Positions 36,850-47,101 are shown, numbered from the stretch's first letter. The stretch: 64,000 nucleotides of DNA from Halomonas sp. JB37 (GCF_002332255.1 NZ_NRGW01000001.1:2170001-2234000); one strand, 5' to 3'. The notes: generated by a model from the sequence alone, not told the origin. Numbers and translations: made by a program.

Positions 36850-37893
36850 ATGTCAGAAGACAATCATTCAGATAACCATTCAGACAATCTGCCGCCAGCC
36901 AACAAGCCGGAGCCGGAGCCGGTCAAACAAGCGGATATGAAAGCGCTCTTTCAAGACAATCGAGTAAAAGCCATTGCAGGCATCGCGGCAATCGCGGTTA
37001 TTTGGGCAATCATGGCGCAGTCTAATGCGAGCACACGTCAAGATCGTGTCGATAGCCTTGAAGAGCAACTAGCAAGTGCTGAGCAAGAAAACAGTCAGAT
37101 GAAACAGCGCGTTAGCGAAATTGATGAAGCCGAAACGAATCTCGCTACGTTGCAGGAAGAGCGGGATTCCTTGCAGGCACAGCAGGATGAGGCTAACGCT
37201 GCGCTCCAGAGTGCTCAGGGTGACGTCAGCGAGGTTCAGACGCGCTTAGAAGAGCTTGAAGCTGAGCGGGATAAGTTGCAAGAAGAGATTTCAGCATTGA
37301 ATGAGCAGTTAGAAAATGCTGAAAACGATATGACGGGACTGCGCGAAGAGCGAGACGAAATCGCCAACACCCGTGACGAAGCAGAAAGTAATTTGCAGCA
37401 GGTTGAGGAAGCTCGCCAGAGCGCTGAGGATGCCCGTCAAGAGGCCGAAGCTGCACGCCAGCAGGCTGAAGAGCAGCGTCAGCAAGCGGTAGACGATTTA
37501 AGTGCTAAGGAAGAAGAGCTGTCTGCACTGGAAGAGCAGATTAGCCAAACGACCGAGCAGCAAACTAGCCTAAATGAGGACGTTTCCACTGCTCAGGGTG
37601 AGCTTGACGATTTGATGACGGCTCTAGACGCTGGACGCGAAGAAGTGGCGAGTGTCGAGAGTAATCTTGAGGAGCGTGAAAGTCAGCTGCAGCGTTTAGA
37701 GAGCCAGCTAGGTGAATGGCGTGATGAGCTTTCCACACTAGACAGCCGCTTAGCGGATGCAGAAAACTCAGTCAGCGAAGCCGCAGCAACTTCGCAAGAC
37801 AGCTCTGATGAAGAGAATACGCCTGACAATAGCGATGAAAGCGCCAACGATAGCGACGGCGGCAGTCAAGAATCAGAGCAGAATGCTGGCTGA
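36850..37893 (+). CDS. Membrane-anchored long coiled-coil protein
   Basis: A 347-residue protein with a cytoplasmic acidic head, one membrane segment around residues 45-60 (AIAGIAAIAVIWAIMAQ) and then a very regular coiled coil to about 310. Seen are heptad stretches such as LEEQLASAEQENSQMKQRVS and LEELEAERDKLQEEISALN, and an Ala/Gln/Arg-rich stretch near 190-215. The C-terminal tail is acidic and Ser-rich. Low-complexity repeats prevent a family call. It may be an envelope-spanning or division-related scaffold. ATG 36850 has AGAGG upstream. Confidence 0.7.
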   Translation: MSEDNHSDNHSDNLPPANKPEPEPVKQADMKALFQDNRVKAIAGIAAIAVIWAIMAQSNASTRQDRVDSLEEQLASAEQENSQMKQRVSEIDEAETNLATLQEERDSLQAQQDEANAALQSAQGDVSEVQTRLEELEAERDKLQEEISALNEQLENAENDMTGLREERDEIANTRDEAESNLQQVEEARQSAEDARQEAEAARQQAEEQRQQAVDDLSAKEEELSALEEQISQTTEQQTSLNEDVSTAQGELDDLMTALDAGREEVASVESNLEERESQLQRLESQLGEWRDELSTLDSRLADAENSVSEAAATSQDSSDEENTPDNSDESANDSDGGSQESEQNAG

Positions 37894-37945
37894 AACGTGA
37901 CTAAGCGCTTACCCTTTATCGCTAAGCGCTGATGCTGAAAATAAG

Positions 37946-37978
37946 AGCGGATGCCGGGCAACCGGCGTCCGCTTTTTG
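37946..37978 (+). terminator. Intrinsic terminator after coiled-coil gene
   Basis: Stem AGCGGATGCCGG with CCGGCGTCCGCT around GCAA, then five Ts. Confidence 0.88.
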
Positions 37979-38081
37979 CTTGTTGGTTTATGATTGTTGC
38001 GCTGAGGAGTATCATTCACTCAACGATTAATCTAAGGGGCTATTTTAATTAAGCGCCTAACAATGAAAGGAGTGCCATTGG

Positions 38082-38882
38082 ATGGATGGGGTTAAGCATA
38101 TTATTGCAGTGGCATCAGGCAAAGGCGGCGTGGGTAAATCTACCGTCACCGTTAATTTGGCGCTGGCGTTAGCCGCACAGAATTATCGCGTGGGCGTTCT
38201 TGATGCTGATATTTACGGACCCAGCCAAGCACAAATGCTCGGTGTTAAAGAGGGCGTACGCCCACAGGCCGCGGCCAATAATAAATTCCTACCGCTTGAG
38301 GCCCATGGTATTCAAGCCATGTCGATGGCTTTTATGGTTAACACCCGTGAGCCAATGGTATGGCGTGGACCGATGGTGGTGGGTGCCTTTCAGCAGATGT
38401 TGACGCAAACCCAATGGGATAACCTAGATTTTCTGCTGATTGACATGCCCCCAGGCACCGGTGATATCCAGCTAACGCTGGCGCAAAAAGTGCCGGTAGC
38501 AGGCGCCGTGATCGTCACAACGCCGCAAGATATTGCTCTATTAGATGCCCGTAAAGGGATTGAAATGTTCCGCAAAGTTAACGTGCCGGTGTTGGGCGTT
38601 GTTGAGAACATGAGTCTTTACCACTGTGAAAATTGTGGCCATGAAGCAGCTATTTTTGGTACCGGAGGCGGTGATAGCATTGCCCAAGAGTACGATACCC
38701 AAGTGCTTGGACGGCTGCCATTAACGCTTTCTATCCGTGAGTTAACGGATTCAGGCAGGCCGAGCGTCGTATCTGAGCCAGAAGGTACGGTGAGCCAAAC
38801 CTTTGCAGCGATTGCCAAAAAAGTAGCCGAAGCGGTAAACATGAGCCAAAACGAAGGCCCTACCATTTCCTTTAGCGAGTGA
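38082..38882 (+). CDS. apbC: Iron-sulfur cluster carrier (ApbC/Mrp)
   Basis: A 266-residue P-loop ATPase with deviant Walker A VASGKGGVGKSTVTVNLALA, Walker B-type DFLLIDMPPGTGDIQLTL, and a CxxC pair (HCENCGH) that binds a bridging Fe-S cluster in the dimer. The DUF59 domain often fused at the N-terminus is absent. ATG 38082 directly follows a GGATGG site. Twelve bases separate it from dcd. Confidence 0.93.
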   Translation: MDGVKHIIAVASGKGGVGKSTVTVNLALALAAQNYRVGVLDADIYGPSQAQMLGVKEGVRPQAAANNKFLPLEAHGIQAMSMAFMVNTREPMVWRGPMVVGAFQQMLTQTQWDNLDFLLIDMPPGTGDIQLTLAQKVPVAGAVIVTTPQDIALLDARKGIEMFRKVNVPVLGVVENMSLYHCENCGHEAAIFGTGGGDSIAQEYDTQVLGRLPLTLSIRELTDSGRPSVVSEPEGTVSQTFAAIAKKVAEAVNMSQNEGPTISFSE

Positions 38883-38893
38883 TAACGTACTAG

Positions 38894-39460
38894 ATGAGTA
38901 TCAAATCTGATAACTGGATTCGTCGCATGGCCAAAAGCGATGCAATGATCGAGCCGTTCGAGGCTGAACAGGTGCGCTATGTGAACGATCAGCGCGTCAT
39001 TTCCTATGGCACATCAAGCTACGGATACGACGTTCGCTGTGCTGATGAATTCAAAGTGTTTACTAATATTCACTCGGCGATTGTCGATCCTAAAGCCTTT
39101 GACGCGAAAAGCTTCGTCGATATTAAAGGCGACGTTTGTGTTATTCCGCCAAACTCATTCGCATTAGCGCGTACGGTAGAATACTTTCGCATTCCGCGTA
39201 ATGTACTCACTATTTGCTTAGGTAAATCTACCTACGCGCGCTGTGGCATTATTGTTAACGTCACGCCGCTTGAGCCTGAGTGGGAAGGCCATGTAACGCT
39301 TGAGTTCTCTAATACGACGAATTTGCCTGCGAAAATCTATGCTCATGAAGGCGTTGCGCAGATGCTATTCTTAGAGTCCGATGAAGTATGCGCTACTTCG
39401 TATAAAGATCGTGGTGGCAAGTACATGGGCCAGCGGGGGGTTACGTTGCCGCGCACTTAA
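38894..39460 (+). CDS. dcd: dCTP deaminase
   Basis: Dcd converts dCTP to dUTP and supplies dTMP synthesis. The 188-residue product has the family N-terminus [32 protein letters not shown], the catalytic and nucleotide-binding [20 protein letters not shown], and the C-terminal [16 protein letters not shown] that closes over the active site. It lies in the apbC-dcd pair as in Pseudomonas. Confidence 0.95.
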   Translation: MSIKSDNWIRRMAKSDAMIEPFEAEQVRYVNDQRVISYGTSSYGYDVRCADEFKVFTNIHSAIVDPKAFDAKSFVDIKGDVCVIPPNSFALARTVEYFRIPRNVLTICLGKSTYARCGIIVNVTPLEPEWEGHVTLEFSNTTNLPAKIYAHEGVAQMLFLESDEVCATSYKDRGGKYMGQRGVTLPRT

Positions 39461-39471
39461 GGCTCGCTATG

Positions 39472-39513
39472 AAAAACGCCTGACGGAATATCAATCTCCG
39501 TCAGGCGTTTTTT
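39472..39513. terminator. Terminator between dcd and purN
   Basis: Stem AACGCCTGACGGA with TCCGTCAGGCGTT, with an A-run on the left and a T-run on the right. It can serve both the dcd transcript and, in the other orientation, purN. Confidence 0.9.
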
Positions 39514-39558
39514 GTTTCAATTTTTTCAACTCAGTCCTGGCGCGTTTGCTGAACGCTA

Positions 39559-40314
39559 TTACAGGTGCGATTCGTCGTCAGGCTCCTCATCAAGCTCTTC
39601 CGCCGCATCGGCATGGGAGAGGCGCATTCCGTATTCGGGTAGCAGCTGTCCGTCCATTTTGGCGCCATCTGCACTGAACTGCAGCCTGCCTTCTAAGAAC
39701 CACTGTACCGCAATCGGATAAAGCAGATGTTCGCGCGAGCGTACCTTCTCTTGAAGCGTTTCTACCGTGTCATCAGTACTTACCTGTAGCTCGGCTTGTA
39801 ATACCACCGGGCCGCCGTCTAGCTCTTCGGTCACAAAGTGGACACTGCAGCCGTGGCTTTCCACGCTGTCGGCCAGAGCCCGCGCGTGGGTATTAAGCCC
39901 CGGGTAGTTGGGCAGCAGCGACGGGTGGATGTTGAGCATACGTCCCAGGAAACGTTGCACAAAGCGAGGCGTTAAAATACGCATAAAGCCTGCCAGAATG
40001 ATGAGATCCGGCTCGTGGCGTTCAATGACTTTAATCAATGCGCCATCATAGGCTTCGCGGCTGTCATATTCGCGATGGGGCAGCGCGACCGCTTCAATAC
40101 CTGCTTCATGGGCTCGCTTTAAGCCGTAGGCATCAGCGATATTGGATATGACCGCAACGATTTCACCACCGCCTAAGCGGTCATGTGACTGAGCATCAAT
40201 CAGCGCCTGCAGATTGCTGCCATTGCCAGAAACCAGTACAACGATACGTCGAGCACCGACAGGTTCTGGCGTTACGTCTTTAATGGTGTCGCTTTGGTAG
40301 TCCGTATTGGTCAT
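39559..40314 (-). CDS. purN: Phosphoribosylglycinamide formyltransferase
   Basis: PurN transfers formyl from 10-formyl-THF to GAR. The 251-residue product has [18 protein letters not shown], the catalytic [19 protein letters not shown] with His, and [13 protein letters not shown]. Its ATG overlaps the purM stop (ATGA), so both are coupled. The C-terminal tail is acidic ([13 protein letters not shown]), longer than in E. coli. Confidence 0.95.
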   Translation of the reverse strand: MTNTDYQSDTIKDVTPEPVGARRIVVLVSGNGSNLQALIDAQSHDRLGGGEIVAVISNIADAYGLKRAHEAGIEAVALPHREYDSREAYDGALIKVIERHEPDLIILAGFMRILTPRFVQRFLGRMLNIHPSLLPNYPGLNTHARALADSVESHGCSVHFVTEELDGGPVVLQAELQVSTDDTVETLQEKVRSREHLLYPIAVQWFLEGRLQFSADGAKMDGQLLPEYGMRLSHADAAEELDEEPDDESHL

Positions 40315-41378
40315 GCCGAGAGGCTCTCCAGAATGACGGCTTCCTCTTGGCGTTTAACGATCTTGCCCAGGCGGTACACGGTTTCGCCCTGCGTTTCTAA
40401 GTAAGCGACTGCCTCATCCGCTTGTTGCTGTGAGACCACCACCACCATGCCAATGCCGCAGTTGAGGACGCGATGCATTTCGGTTTCGTTGACATTGCCG
40501 TGTGCCTGTAACCAATCAAACACGGCGGGGCGTGTCCAGCTATTAATATCAATGTGGGCAGCCAGGTCATCAGGCAGAATGCGGGGAATATTTTCCAGCA
40601 GCCCGCCACCGGTGATGTGCGATAGCGCGTGCACGGCGATATCACTTTCGCGCATTAAAGACAGCAGTGATTTAACATAGATGCGGGTAGGCGCCATCAG
40701 CGCATCGCCTAGGGTCGTACCGTCAATGTCGGTGTCGAGCGAGGCATTGCTAACATCAAGAATTTTGCGGATCAGCGAGTAGCCGTTGGAGTGCGGACCT
40801 GATGACGCAAGGCCCAACACAACGTCGTTTTCAGAGACTTTGCTGCCATCCAAAATGTCTGCTTTTTCAACGACGCCGACGCAAAAGCCTGCTAAATCAT
40901 AGTCGCTACCTTCATACATCCCCGGCATTTCGGCGGTTTCGCCACCGACTAACGCGCAACCCGCCAGTTCGCAGCCAGCGCCAATTCCGGTGACAACGTC
41001 GGCAGCAATATCCACATCGAGCTTACCCGTGGCATAGTAGTCAAGAAATAGCAGTGGCTCGGCGCCGGCGACGATCAAGTCGTTGACACACATCGCGACT
41101 AAATCAATCCCAATGGTGTCGTGTTTGCCAAGATCCATGGCTAGGCGCAGCTTGGTACCGACTCCATCGGTGCCTGAGACAAGAACGGGCTGCCGATAGC
41201 CTGCCGGTATTTCGCACAGTGCGCCAAAGCCGCCAAGTCCACCCATTACTTCTGGGCGAGTAGTGCGCTTGGCAACGTGTTTAATGCGGTCAACCAGGGC
41301 GTTACCGGCATCAATATCGACGCCTGCGTCCTTGTAGCTGAGGGAAGGAGTAGCCGAAGAAGAAGAGGTCTCGGTCAT
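40311..41378 (-). CDS. purM: Phosphoribosylformylglycinamidine cyclo-ligase
   Basis: PurM closes the imidazole ring to make AIR using ATP. The 355-residue product starts at ATG 41378 ([19 protein letters not shown]), with a further 39 codons open upstream that lack family similarity. It has [57 protein letters not shown] and [14 protein letters not shown], all AIRS motifs. It forms the purM-purN operon. Confidence 0.95.
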   Translation of the reverse strand: MTETSSSSATPSLSYKDAGVDIDAGNALVDRIKHVAKRTTRPEVMGGLGGFGALCEIPAGYRQPVLVSGTDGVGTKLRLAMDLGKHDTIGIDLVAMCVNDLIVAGAEPLLFLDYYATGKLDVDIAADVVTGIGAGCELAGCALVGGETAEMPGMYEGSDYDLAGFCVGVVEKADILDGSKVSENDVVLGLASSGPHSNGYSLIRKILDVSNASLDTDIDGTTLGDALMAPTRIYVKSLLSLMRESDIAVHALSHITGGGLLENIPRILPDDLAAHIDINSWTRPAVFDWLQAHGNVNETEMHRVLNCGIGMVVVVSQQQADEAVAYLETQGETVYRLGKIVKRQEEAVILESLSA

Positions 41379-41586
41379 GACAGATCCTGTGAAGCAAATA
41401 GCGGTGCTGGTAGTGCTGGCGACATGGCCAGTGCTGGACGATAACTGAAGCGGATTGTAACACTCAGTGGCGCAGGCCGCACCGCTGTGAAACATGTTGA
41501 AAAGCTTACGAGCAGGTTTTGCTGATATACGGCATAGTAACGCTTAGTGAAAATGATCGATTTAAATCCATATTTGAGAGGGAAGC

Positions 41587-42717
41587 ATGCGCAATTCTTG
41601 GTGGGGTGTCCTGTTTTTGGTAGTGATAGGCGGTTCTATATATTTGCTAGATTCAGTGCTGATGCCTTTTATTGCTGGGATGATTCTCGCTTATTTGGCC
41701 GACCCGCTGGCTAATCGCTTCCAGCGCTGGGGTATGAATCGGCCCCTGGCGGTGAGTAGTGTGTTTTTAGTCCTGCTCATCATTCTAGTGGTGAGTTTGC
41801 TGATATTGATACCGCTGGTTGTTCAGCAACTTAAGCAGTTGGGAGAAGCTATTCCGAGTATTTTCAACTGGGTCGAAAACATACTGGCTCCCCAGGTGCA
41901 GGAATGGACAGGTTATGACTTGACCGCAGAGTTAACCAATGCCCGTGAAACGCTTGCTGAGAACTGGCGCGATGCGGGTGGTTATTTAGCGCAGGCACTG
42001 GGCCAGATTGGTCGTTCGGGGATGGCGTTTGCGTCCTGGGTGACTTACGTTGCATTGATTCCCGTGGTGACTTTTTATCTACTTTTAGACTGGAATCGGT
42101 TGCTCGACAATATTGCTAATTTAATCCCCCGTCAGTGGGCTGATGATACCTTTCGCTTAGCGCGCCGCTGCGATGATGTACTTTCCTCATTTTTACGCGG
42201 ACAGCTGCTGGTCATGCTCTGCTTAGGGATTATTTATGCAGTAGGTTTGACGCTGATGGGGCTTAACTTCGGCCTGCTGATCGGCTTTGTGTCTGGGCTG
42301 GTGAGCATCGTACCGTTCTTGGGTTTTATTGTCGGCTTGGTGATCGCGCTTGTGGTGGCGCTCTTTCAATACGCCACGTGGTGGGCTGTGGTGGGCGTGA
42401 TTTTAGTCTTCAGCATTGGTCAAATGGCTGAGAGCGTGGTACTTCAACCTAAGCTGTTGGGCGATAAAATTGGCCTACATCCGGTAGCGGTTATCTTTGC
42501 CGTGTTGGCGGGTGGAAAGCTGTTTGGTTTAACCGGGGTATTGTTGGCACTACCGGTGGCTGCGGTGATTTTGGTGCTGCTTAAAGAAGTCAAAGTACGC
42601 TATCAGCACAGCGAGCTGTACGACGATAAAAATACCGACGATCAGCCAAAAATTATCGAGGTAAGTTCGTCATATCATGATGAGTTGAGTCGTGATGATA
42701 AACGGGAGTCACCATGA
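41587..42717 (+). CDS. AI-2E/PerM family permease
   Basis: The 376-residue protein has eight membrane segments. It has an N-terminal part LLDSVLMPFIAGMILAYLAD, a long middle loop, and the C-terminal region with GLVSIVPFLGFIVGLVIAL typical of the family. It may export small molecules or act in stress tolerance. The hda start overlaps its stop (ATGA). Confidence 0.9.
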   Translation: MRNSWWGVLFLVVIGGSIYLLDSVLMPFIAGMILAYLADPLANRFQRWGMNRPLAVSSVFLVLLIILVVSLLILIPLVVQQLKQLGEAIPSIFNWVENILAPQVQEWTGYDLTAELTNARETLAENWRDAGGYLAQALGQIGRSGMAFASWVTYVALIPVVTFYLLLDWNRLLDNIANLIPRQWADDTFRLARRCDDVLSSFLRGQLLVMLCLGIIYAVGLTLMGLNFGLLIGFVSGLVSIVPFLGFIVGLVIALVVALFQYATWWAVVGVILVFSIGQMAESVVLQPKLLGDKIGLHPVAVIFAVLAGGKLFGLTGVLLALPVAAVILVLLKEVKVRYQHSELYDDKNTDDQPKIIEVSSSYHDELSRDDKRESP

Positions 42718-43421
42718 GCCGAACACCGGCACAGCTTCCTCTGGGCATTGGTTTACGTGATGATGCCACGTTTAATAACTACTATGCGGGGCGTGCGAAC
42801 GCTTCGCTAGTAGAGCATGTCACCCAGCAGCTAACGGTAGAGGGTGAGCAGTTTCTATACCTGTGGGGGGCGCCTGGCGTAGGGCGCAGTCACCTGCTTC
42901 AAGCGGCCTGTCACGCAGCGTCAGATGCAGATAAGCGCGCGCTGTATTTGCCGCTGGGCGACTTAGGCCACTTTCCGCCGCTGATGCTGGAAGATATCGA
43001 GCGGCTGGATCTTGTGGCTATCGATGATTTGGAGTGCGTAATCGGGCGCAAGCGCTGGGAAGAGGCCCTGTTTCACGCTTTTAATCGGCTGCGGGACGCA
43101 GGTAAAAGGCTATTGATTGTTGCTAATGCCTCTCCACGCCAATTAAATGTGCAGTTGCCTGATCTCGCTTCGCGGTTAACCTGGGGGGTTACTTTTCACG
43201 TTCATCCGCTAGATGACGACAGCGAGCGTTTGGCTGCTCTAAAGCTACGTGCCAGCGTGAGAGGCATACAGCTACCCGACGACGTGGGTCGCTATATTCT
43301 ACATCGAGGCCCGCGTGAGCTAGGTGAGCTTTGTCGTGCGGTTGAAACGCTTGATAAGGCGTCGCTGACGGCTCAGCGTAAACTGACGATACCGTTTGTA
43401 AAGTCTGCCCTGGGTTGGTAA
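42714..43421 (+). CDS. hda: DnaA regulatory inactivator Hda
   Basis: Hda, with the beta clamp, stimulates hydrolysis of ATP bound to DnaA and so limits re-initiation. The 235-residue AAA+ protein has the clamp-binding N-terminal QLPLGIGL, Walker A-like WGAPGVGRSHLLQA, and DLVAIDDLECVIGRKRWEEALF. It starts ATGA-overlapping the PerM gene. Confidence 0.93.
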   Translation: MSRTPAQLPLGIGLRDDATFNNYYAGRANASLVEHVTQQLTVEGEQFLYLWGAPGVGRSHLLQAACHAASDADKRALYLPLGDLGHFPPLMLEDIERLDLVAIDDLECVIGRKRWEEALFHAFNRLRDAGKRLLIVANASPRQLNVQLPDLASRLTWGVTFHVHPLDDDSERLAALKLRASVRGIQLPDDVGRYILHRGPRELGELCRAVETLDKASLTAQRKLTIPFVKSALGW

Positions 43422-43465
43422 GGACTGGTTTATCAATAGGGGTAAAAAATGATTCGACAACCACT

Positions 43466-43503
43466 AAAACGCCACCGTAGGCAGGGCCTGCGGTGGCGTT
43501 TTA
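43466..43503. terminator. Bidirectional terminator between hda and phasin
   Basis: Stem AAAACGCCACCG with CGGTGGCGTTTT around a 13-base loop, with flanking A and T runs. It suits both convergent transcripts. Confidence 0.88.
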
Positions 43504-43540
43504 ACGAGCTGGTTCACCCGCTTATAATATGGGTAAAGCG

Positions 43541-43921
43541 TTAAGCGGTTTTGCTCATTTTGCTAGCGGCGGTTTGCGCTTGCTTGACATTGTCTTCAGT
43601 CAATTTTTGGCTTTTCTGAATAAAATCCTGCTGCAATGACACTACTTTATCTGCATCGCCCTTAGCGCGCTCGGCCAATTCTTTAGCAACGTTTTGCTGG
43701 CTTTCCATATAGCTACGCAGGCCTTCCGCGTCTTTTACGTTCATCATCTGACGCATCTGCGCGATGCCTGTGTCTGTATAGGCTTTGCTGGCATCCATCT
43801 GAGCATTGATCATTTTTTCAGCGTAATCAACGCTTAATGTCATAAAAGCACGTGCAGGCGCCATAAACATATTGTCAAACTGCTGGGTCATTTCATTCGT
43901 ATTAACAGTATTCATATCCAT
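43541..43921 (-). CDS. Phasin-family polyhydroxyalkanoate granule protein
   Basis: A 126-residue all-helical, amphipathic protein with the phasin domain (MFMAPARAFMTLSVDYAEKM, AQMRQMMNVKDAEGLRSYME, ADKVVSLQQDFIQKSQKLTE). Phasins coat PHA granules. It fits the PHA-storing habit of Halomonas, although no pha synthase lies nearby. The start may also be the third codon (MNTVNTN). Confidence 0.88.
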   Translation of the reverse strand: MDMNTVNTNEMTQQFDNMFMAPARAFMTLSVDYAEKMINAQMDASKAYTDTGIAQMRQMMNVKDAEGLRSYMESQQNVAKELAERAKGDADKVVSLQQDFIQKSQKLTEDNVKQAQTAASKMSKTA

Positions 43922-44236
43922 TCCCTCTAGGGTTGCAACAGCACGGCCAGAGACAGCACTGCTAAAATAGATTGCCAGAAACAGCCATCCAGAGGTGGGT
44001 ACTGCTTACGTACTGGCATCTATACGCGTTATCTTGCCATGCAGCATAGCAAAGACTTTTGTGCGGTGCAACATTGGCTTTAAACGCATGTGCTGAGCAG
44101 TTCGTTAAGACTTTATTGAAGACGTCTTTTTTTGAAGCAGGCTTTATTTGATAAGCGTTTGGCAACCCTTGGCGAACGATATCACGGCTTTGCGCTCAGA
44201 CCAGGAGGAGTCGTCATATTCATAGGAGGACCAGCA

Positions 44237-45613
44237 ATGGCAACACGTATTGAACGCGATAGCATGGGTGAGTTGGAAGTGCCCGCAGATGCCCTTTACG
44301 GTGCGCAAACGCAGCGAGCAATTAATAACTTTCCGGTTTCTCACACGCCCATGCCCCCGGCCTTTATTCATGCGGTTGTTCGCATCAAATTAGCCGCAGC
44401 ACGTGTCAATCAAGCATCGGGGGAGCTTGATAATGAGCGGGGAGAAGCGATCCAGAAAGCTGCGCGTGAAGTGCTAACCGGTATTCATGATCAGCATTTT
44501 CCCATTGATGTGTTTCAAACCGGCTCAGGTACCTCCTCTAACATGAACGTCAATGAGGTGTTGGCCAACCTGGCGTCCCGAGAGGGTGTCGACGTCACTC
44601 CCAATGATCACGTCAATATGGGGCAGTCGAGCAACGATGTGATTCCAACCGCTATTCATCTCTCGGCCGCCATTGGTGTGCATGAAACTCTCCGGCCCGC
44701 GCTGGTACATTTGCGTGACACGATTGACCGCCGTGCTAGTGAGCTAAGCCATATCGTTAAAACGGGCCGCACCCATTTAATGGATGCTATGCCGCTACGC
44801 ATGGATCAAGAGCTAGGCGCTTGGTCAAGCCAGCTCAATCAAGCCATCGAGCGGTTTGATAGCGCAATGCAAAGGCTTTGCCGTTTAGCGCAGGGTGGCA
44901 CTGCGGTGGGCACTGGCATCAATGCCCCTGATGGATTCGCTGAGCAGGTTGCTCAGGAACTCAGTGAGCAGACGGGGTTAATGTTTGCTCCTAACGATAG
45001 TTTTTTTGCCAGTCTCTCGTCACAAGATGCGGCGGTAGAGCTGTCAGGGCAGTTAAAAGGTCTGGCCTGTGTGATTATGAAAATTGCCAATGATCTGCGC
45101 TGGATGAATTCAGGACCGCTGGCTGGGCTGGGTGAAATTGAGCTTGAGGCGCTGCAGCCCGGCAGCTCAATCATGCCGGGTAAAGTAAACCCTGTGATTC
45201 CCGAGTCAGCCGCTCAGGCCGCTGCACAGGTTATTGGCTTAGACGCGGCGATTACCGTTGCGGGACAAAGCGGTAACTTCCAATTGAATGTCATGCTGCC
45301 GCTAGTGGCTTCCAATTTGCTCACTTCAATTAACTTGATGAGCAATACTTCTCGACTGCTCGCTGATCGCGCAATTGCGACCTTTAAGGTGCGTGAAGAG
45401 AATCTGAAAGCGCCCCTGGCACGCAACCCTATTCTGGTAACGGCGTTAAATGGTGTGATTGGCTATAACGCAGCGGCCGCTATTGCCAAAAAGGCCTACC
45501 AGGCGGGTAGGCCGATCATTGATGTTGCTGAGGAGAATACAGACCTGGATAGGGAAACGCTTGAGCGCCTGTTAGATCCGGCCGTATTGACGCAAGGCGG
45601 TATTCCCGAGTAA
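44237..45613 (+). CDS. fumC: Class II fumarate hydratase
   Basis: FumC hydrates fumarate to malate. The 458-residue product starts at ATG 44237 with AGGAGG at 44224-44229; an upstream extension of 35 codons is rejected. Motifs: RIERDSMGELEVPADALYGA, GSGTSSNMNVNEVLANL, HVNMGQSSND, GRTHLMDAMPL, and signature GSSIMPGKVNPVIPE. Confidence 0.95.
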   Translation: MATRIERDSMGELEVPADALYGAQTQRAINNFPVSHTPMPPAFIHAVVRIKLAAARVNQASGELDNERGEAIQKAAREVLTGIHDQHFPIDVFQTGSGTSSNMNVNEVLANLASREGVDVTPNDHVNMGQSSNDVIPTAIHLSAAIGVHETLRPALVHLRDTIDRRASELSHIVKTGRTHLMDAMPLRMDQELGAWSSQLNQAIERFDSAMQRLCRLAQGGTAVGTGINAPDGFAEQVAQELSEQTGLMFAPNDSFFASLSSQDAAVELSGQLKGLACVIMKIANDLRWMNSGPLAGLGEIELEALQPGSSIMPGKVNPVIPESAAQAAAQVIGLDAAITVAGQSGNFQLNVMLPLVASNLLTSINLMSNTSRLLADRAIATFKVREENLKAPLARNPILVTALNGVIGYNAAAAIAKKAYQAGRPIIDVAEENTDLDRETLERLLDPAVLTQGGIPE

Positions 45614-45638
45614 CCCGGCCTTTGGGGGGCGTCAGCAA

Positions 45639-46709
45639 TTAGGTTTCTTGATGTTCGGTTTTGCCTTCTTGAATCGTTTCGCTGGCCTCTTCCTGTTCCT
45701 CTGCGCTGGCTTCGGGCGTTTCATGCTCGTCTTTGCGCGAGGGGCGATAGCAAAAGGTCGCGAGGATAGGGTAGTGATCTGAGCCGAAGTAGCTTAGGCG
45801 CGGCATGCCTACCAAGGTGAAGTGCTCGGTCACGAAAATATGGTCCAGAGGCCAGCGTAACATTGGATATTTAGCGTGGAAGGTGCTGAATAACCCGCGG
45901 CCTCGGCGTGGGTCGAGCATGCCGCCAACGCGACAAAAGAGCCGTGTTGTCCGTGACCACGCTACGTCATTAAGATCGCCAGCTACTAGCGTCGGCTGTG
46001 GGTTGTCATAAATCTTCTTGCCGACGAGTAACAGCTCCGCGTCGCGCCACAAAGATTTCTCACTCTCGCTGGGCGCAGGCGGGCGTGGGTGCAGTGCGTA
46101 GAGGCAAAGCTTATCGCCGTTTTCTAACGTGACGGTAGTATGAATAGACGGAATATCGTCTTGGATCAGCCACTCTATGGAAGTATTGGTTAGCTCCAAA
46201 TGCGAGTAGAGGTGCATGCCGTAAAGATTGTCGAGCGGGATTTTAACGCTATTGGGCCAGTTTTCTTTCAATGCGGGGTCTAGCTGGTCTTCCCACCACT
46301 GATCAGACTCAAGCGTCAGTACGATGTCAGGCTGATGCTTGTTTATCATGTCGATAAGCGATTGGGCCTGCCGATTTGGCGTTAAAACGTTAGCGATTAG
46401 CAGCGTAATGGTGCGGCCTTTATCTGGACTTTCTGCCGCTTGAACCTGCACAGGCCAAAGCGGTGTCCATGGCAAGATGTAATAGGCCTGAACCAAAAAG
46501 GTAATGCCTGATGCGCCTAGTGCAATCCACTGCCAGCGTCCTGAATCAACAAAGTTAGCCGCCAGTATAAAGTCCGCGAGCGCTACGCATGCAATCTGTA
46601 AGCGTGGAAATTCAAAACTGCGAATCCACCACCAGTGCAATTCGATGCGCGCAATGAGCGTGGCTAATAACAGCGCGATGGCGATGCTTCCTAGTAAAAT
46701 ACCGAGCAT
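45639..46709 (-). CDS. Endonuclease/exonuclease/phosphatase-family membrane protein
   Basis: The 356-residue protein has three N-terminal membrane segments followed by an EEP domain (ITLLIANVLTPNRQAQSLID, QPDIVLTLES, VAGDLNDVAWS, PLDHIFVTEHF and FGSDHYPILATF). The catalytic Asp/Asn and Asp/His pair can be seen in AGDLND and SDHYPI. Substrate unknown; it faces outward if the last membrane segment leads to the periplasm. The C-terminal tail is acidic. Confidence 0.85.
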   Translation of the reverse strand: MLGILLGSIAIALLLATLIARIELHWWWIRSFEFPRLQIACVALADFILAANFVDSGRWQWIALGASGITFLVQAYYILPWTPLWPVQVQAAESPDKGRTITLLIANVLTPNRQAQSLIDMINKHQPDIVLTLESDQWWEDQLDPALKENWPNSVKIPLDNLYGMHLYSHLELTNTSIEWLIQDDIPSIHTTVTLENGDKLCLYALHPRPPAPSESEKSLWRDAELLLVGKKIYDNPQPTLVAGDLNDVAWSRTTRLFCRVGGMLDPRRGRGLFSTFHAKYPMLRWPLDHIFVTEHFTLVGMPRLSYFGSDHYPILATFCYRPSRKDEHETPEASAEEQEEASETIQEGKTEHQET

Positions 46710-46918
46710 GGCTTACCTCCCTATAGATAATGGCCATCATACTAAAATACTTAGCCTGCGATGTAATAATATAAGTGCACGGGTTAGACGATAATTTGTT
46801 ATCGAGTGAGTCGTGCAAAGAAGCGAAGCAGAGCAGGGAAAAAGCTTGCAATTCAGTGGTAAGGACGTACAATTCGCATCCGTTGCTTGGCACGATTGTG
46901 TCTGCGAGCAGTGCCAGT

Positions 46919-46995
46919 AGGACCATAGCTCAGTTGGTTAGAGCGCCACGTTGACATCGTGGAGGTCGGCGGTTCAAATCCGCCTGGTCCTACCA
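46919..46995 (+). tRNA. tRNA-Val(GAC), copy 1
   Basis: The 77-nt sequence folds into a cloverleaf. The acceptor is AGGACCA with TGGTCCT and encoded ACCA; the D arm is AGCTCAGTTGGTTAGAGC. The anticodon stem CCACG/CGTGG has loop TTGACAT (anticodon GAC), and the T arm is GGCGGTTCAAATCCGCC. It reads GUC/GUU Val codons. Confidence 0.97.
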
Positions 46996-47016
46996 AATTT
47001 TACAAGCATCAATTTT

Positions 47017-47093
47017 AGGACCATAGCTCAGTTGGTTAGAGCGCCACGTTGACATCGTGGAGGTCGGCGGTTCAAATCCGCCTGGTCCTACCA
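47017..47093 (+). tRNA. tRNA-Val(GAC), copy 2
   Basis: Identical over its whole 77-nt length to copy 1, 21 bp downstream, with the same anticodon GAC. An intrinsic terminator follows. Confidence 0.97.
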
Positions 47094-47101
47094 ATTATCT
47101 C

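Noticed and set aside
41379-41495. Extra N-terminus of purM
   Set aside because: The upstream 39 codons show no similarity to PurM and ATG 41378 fits the family start.
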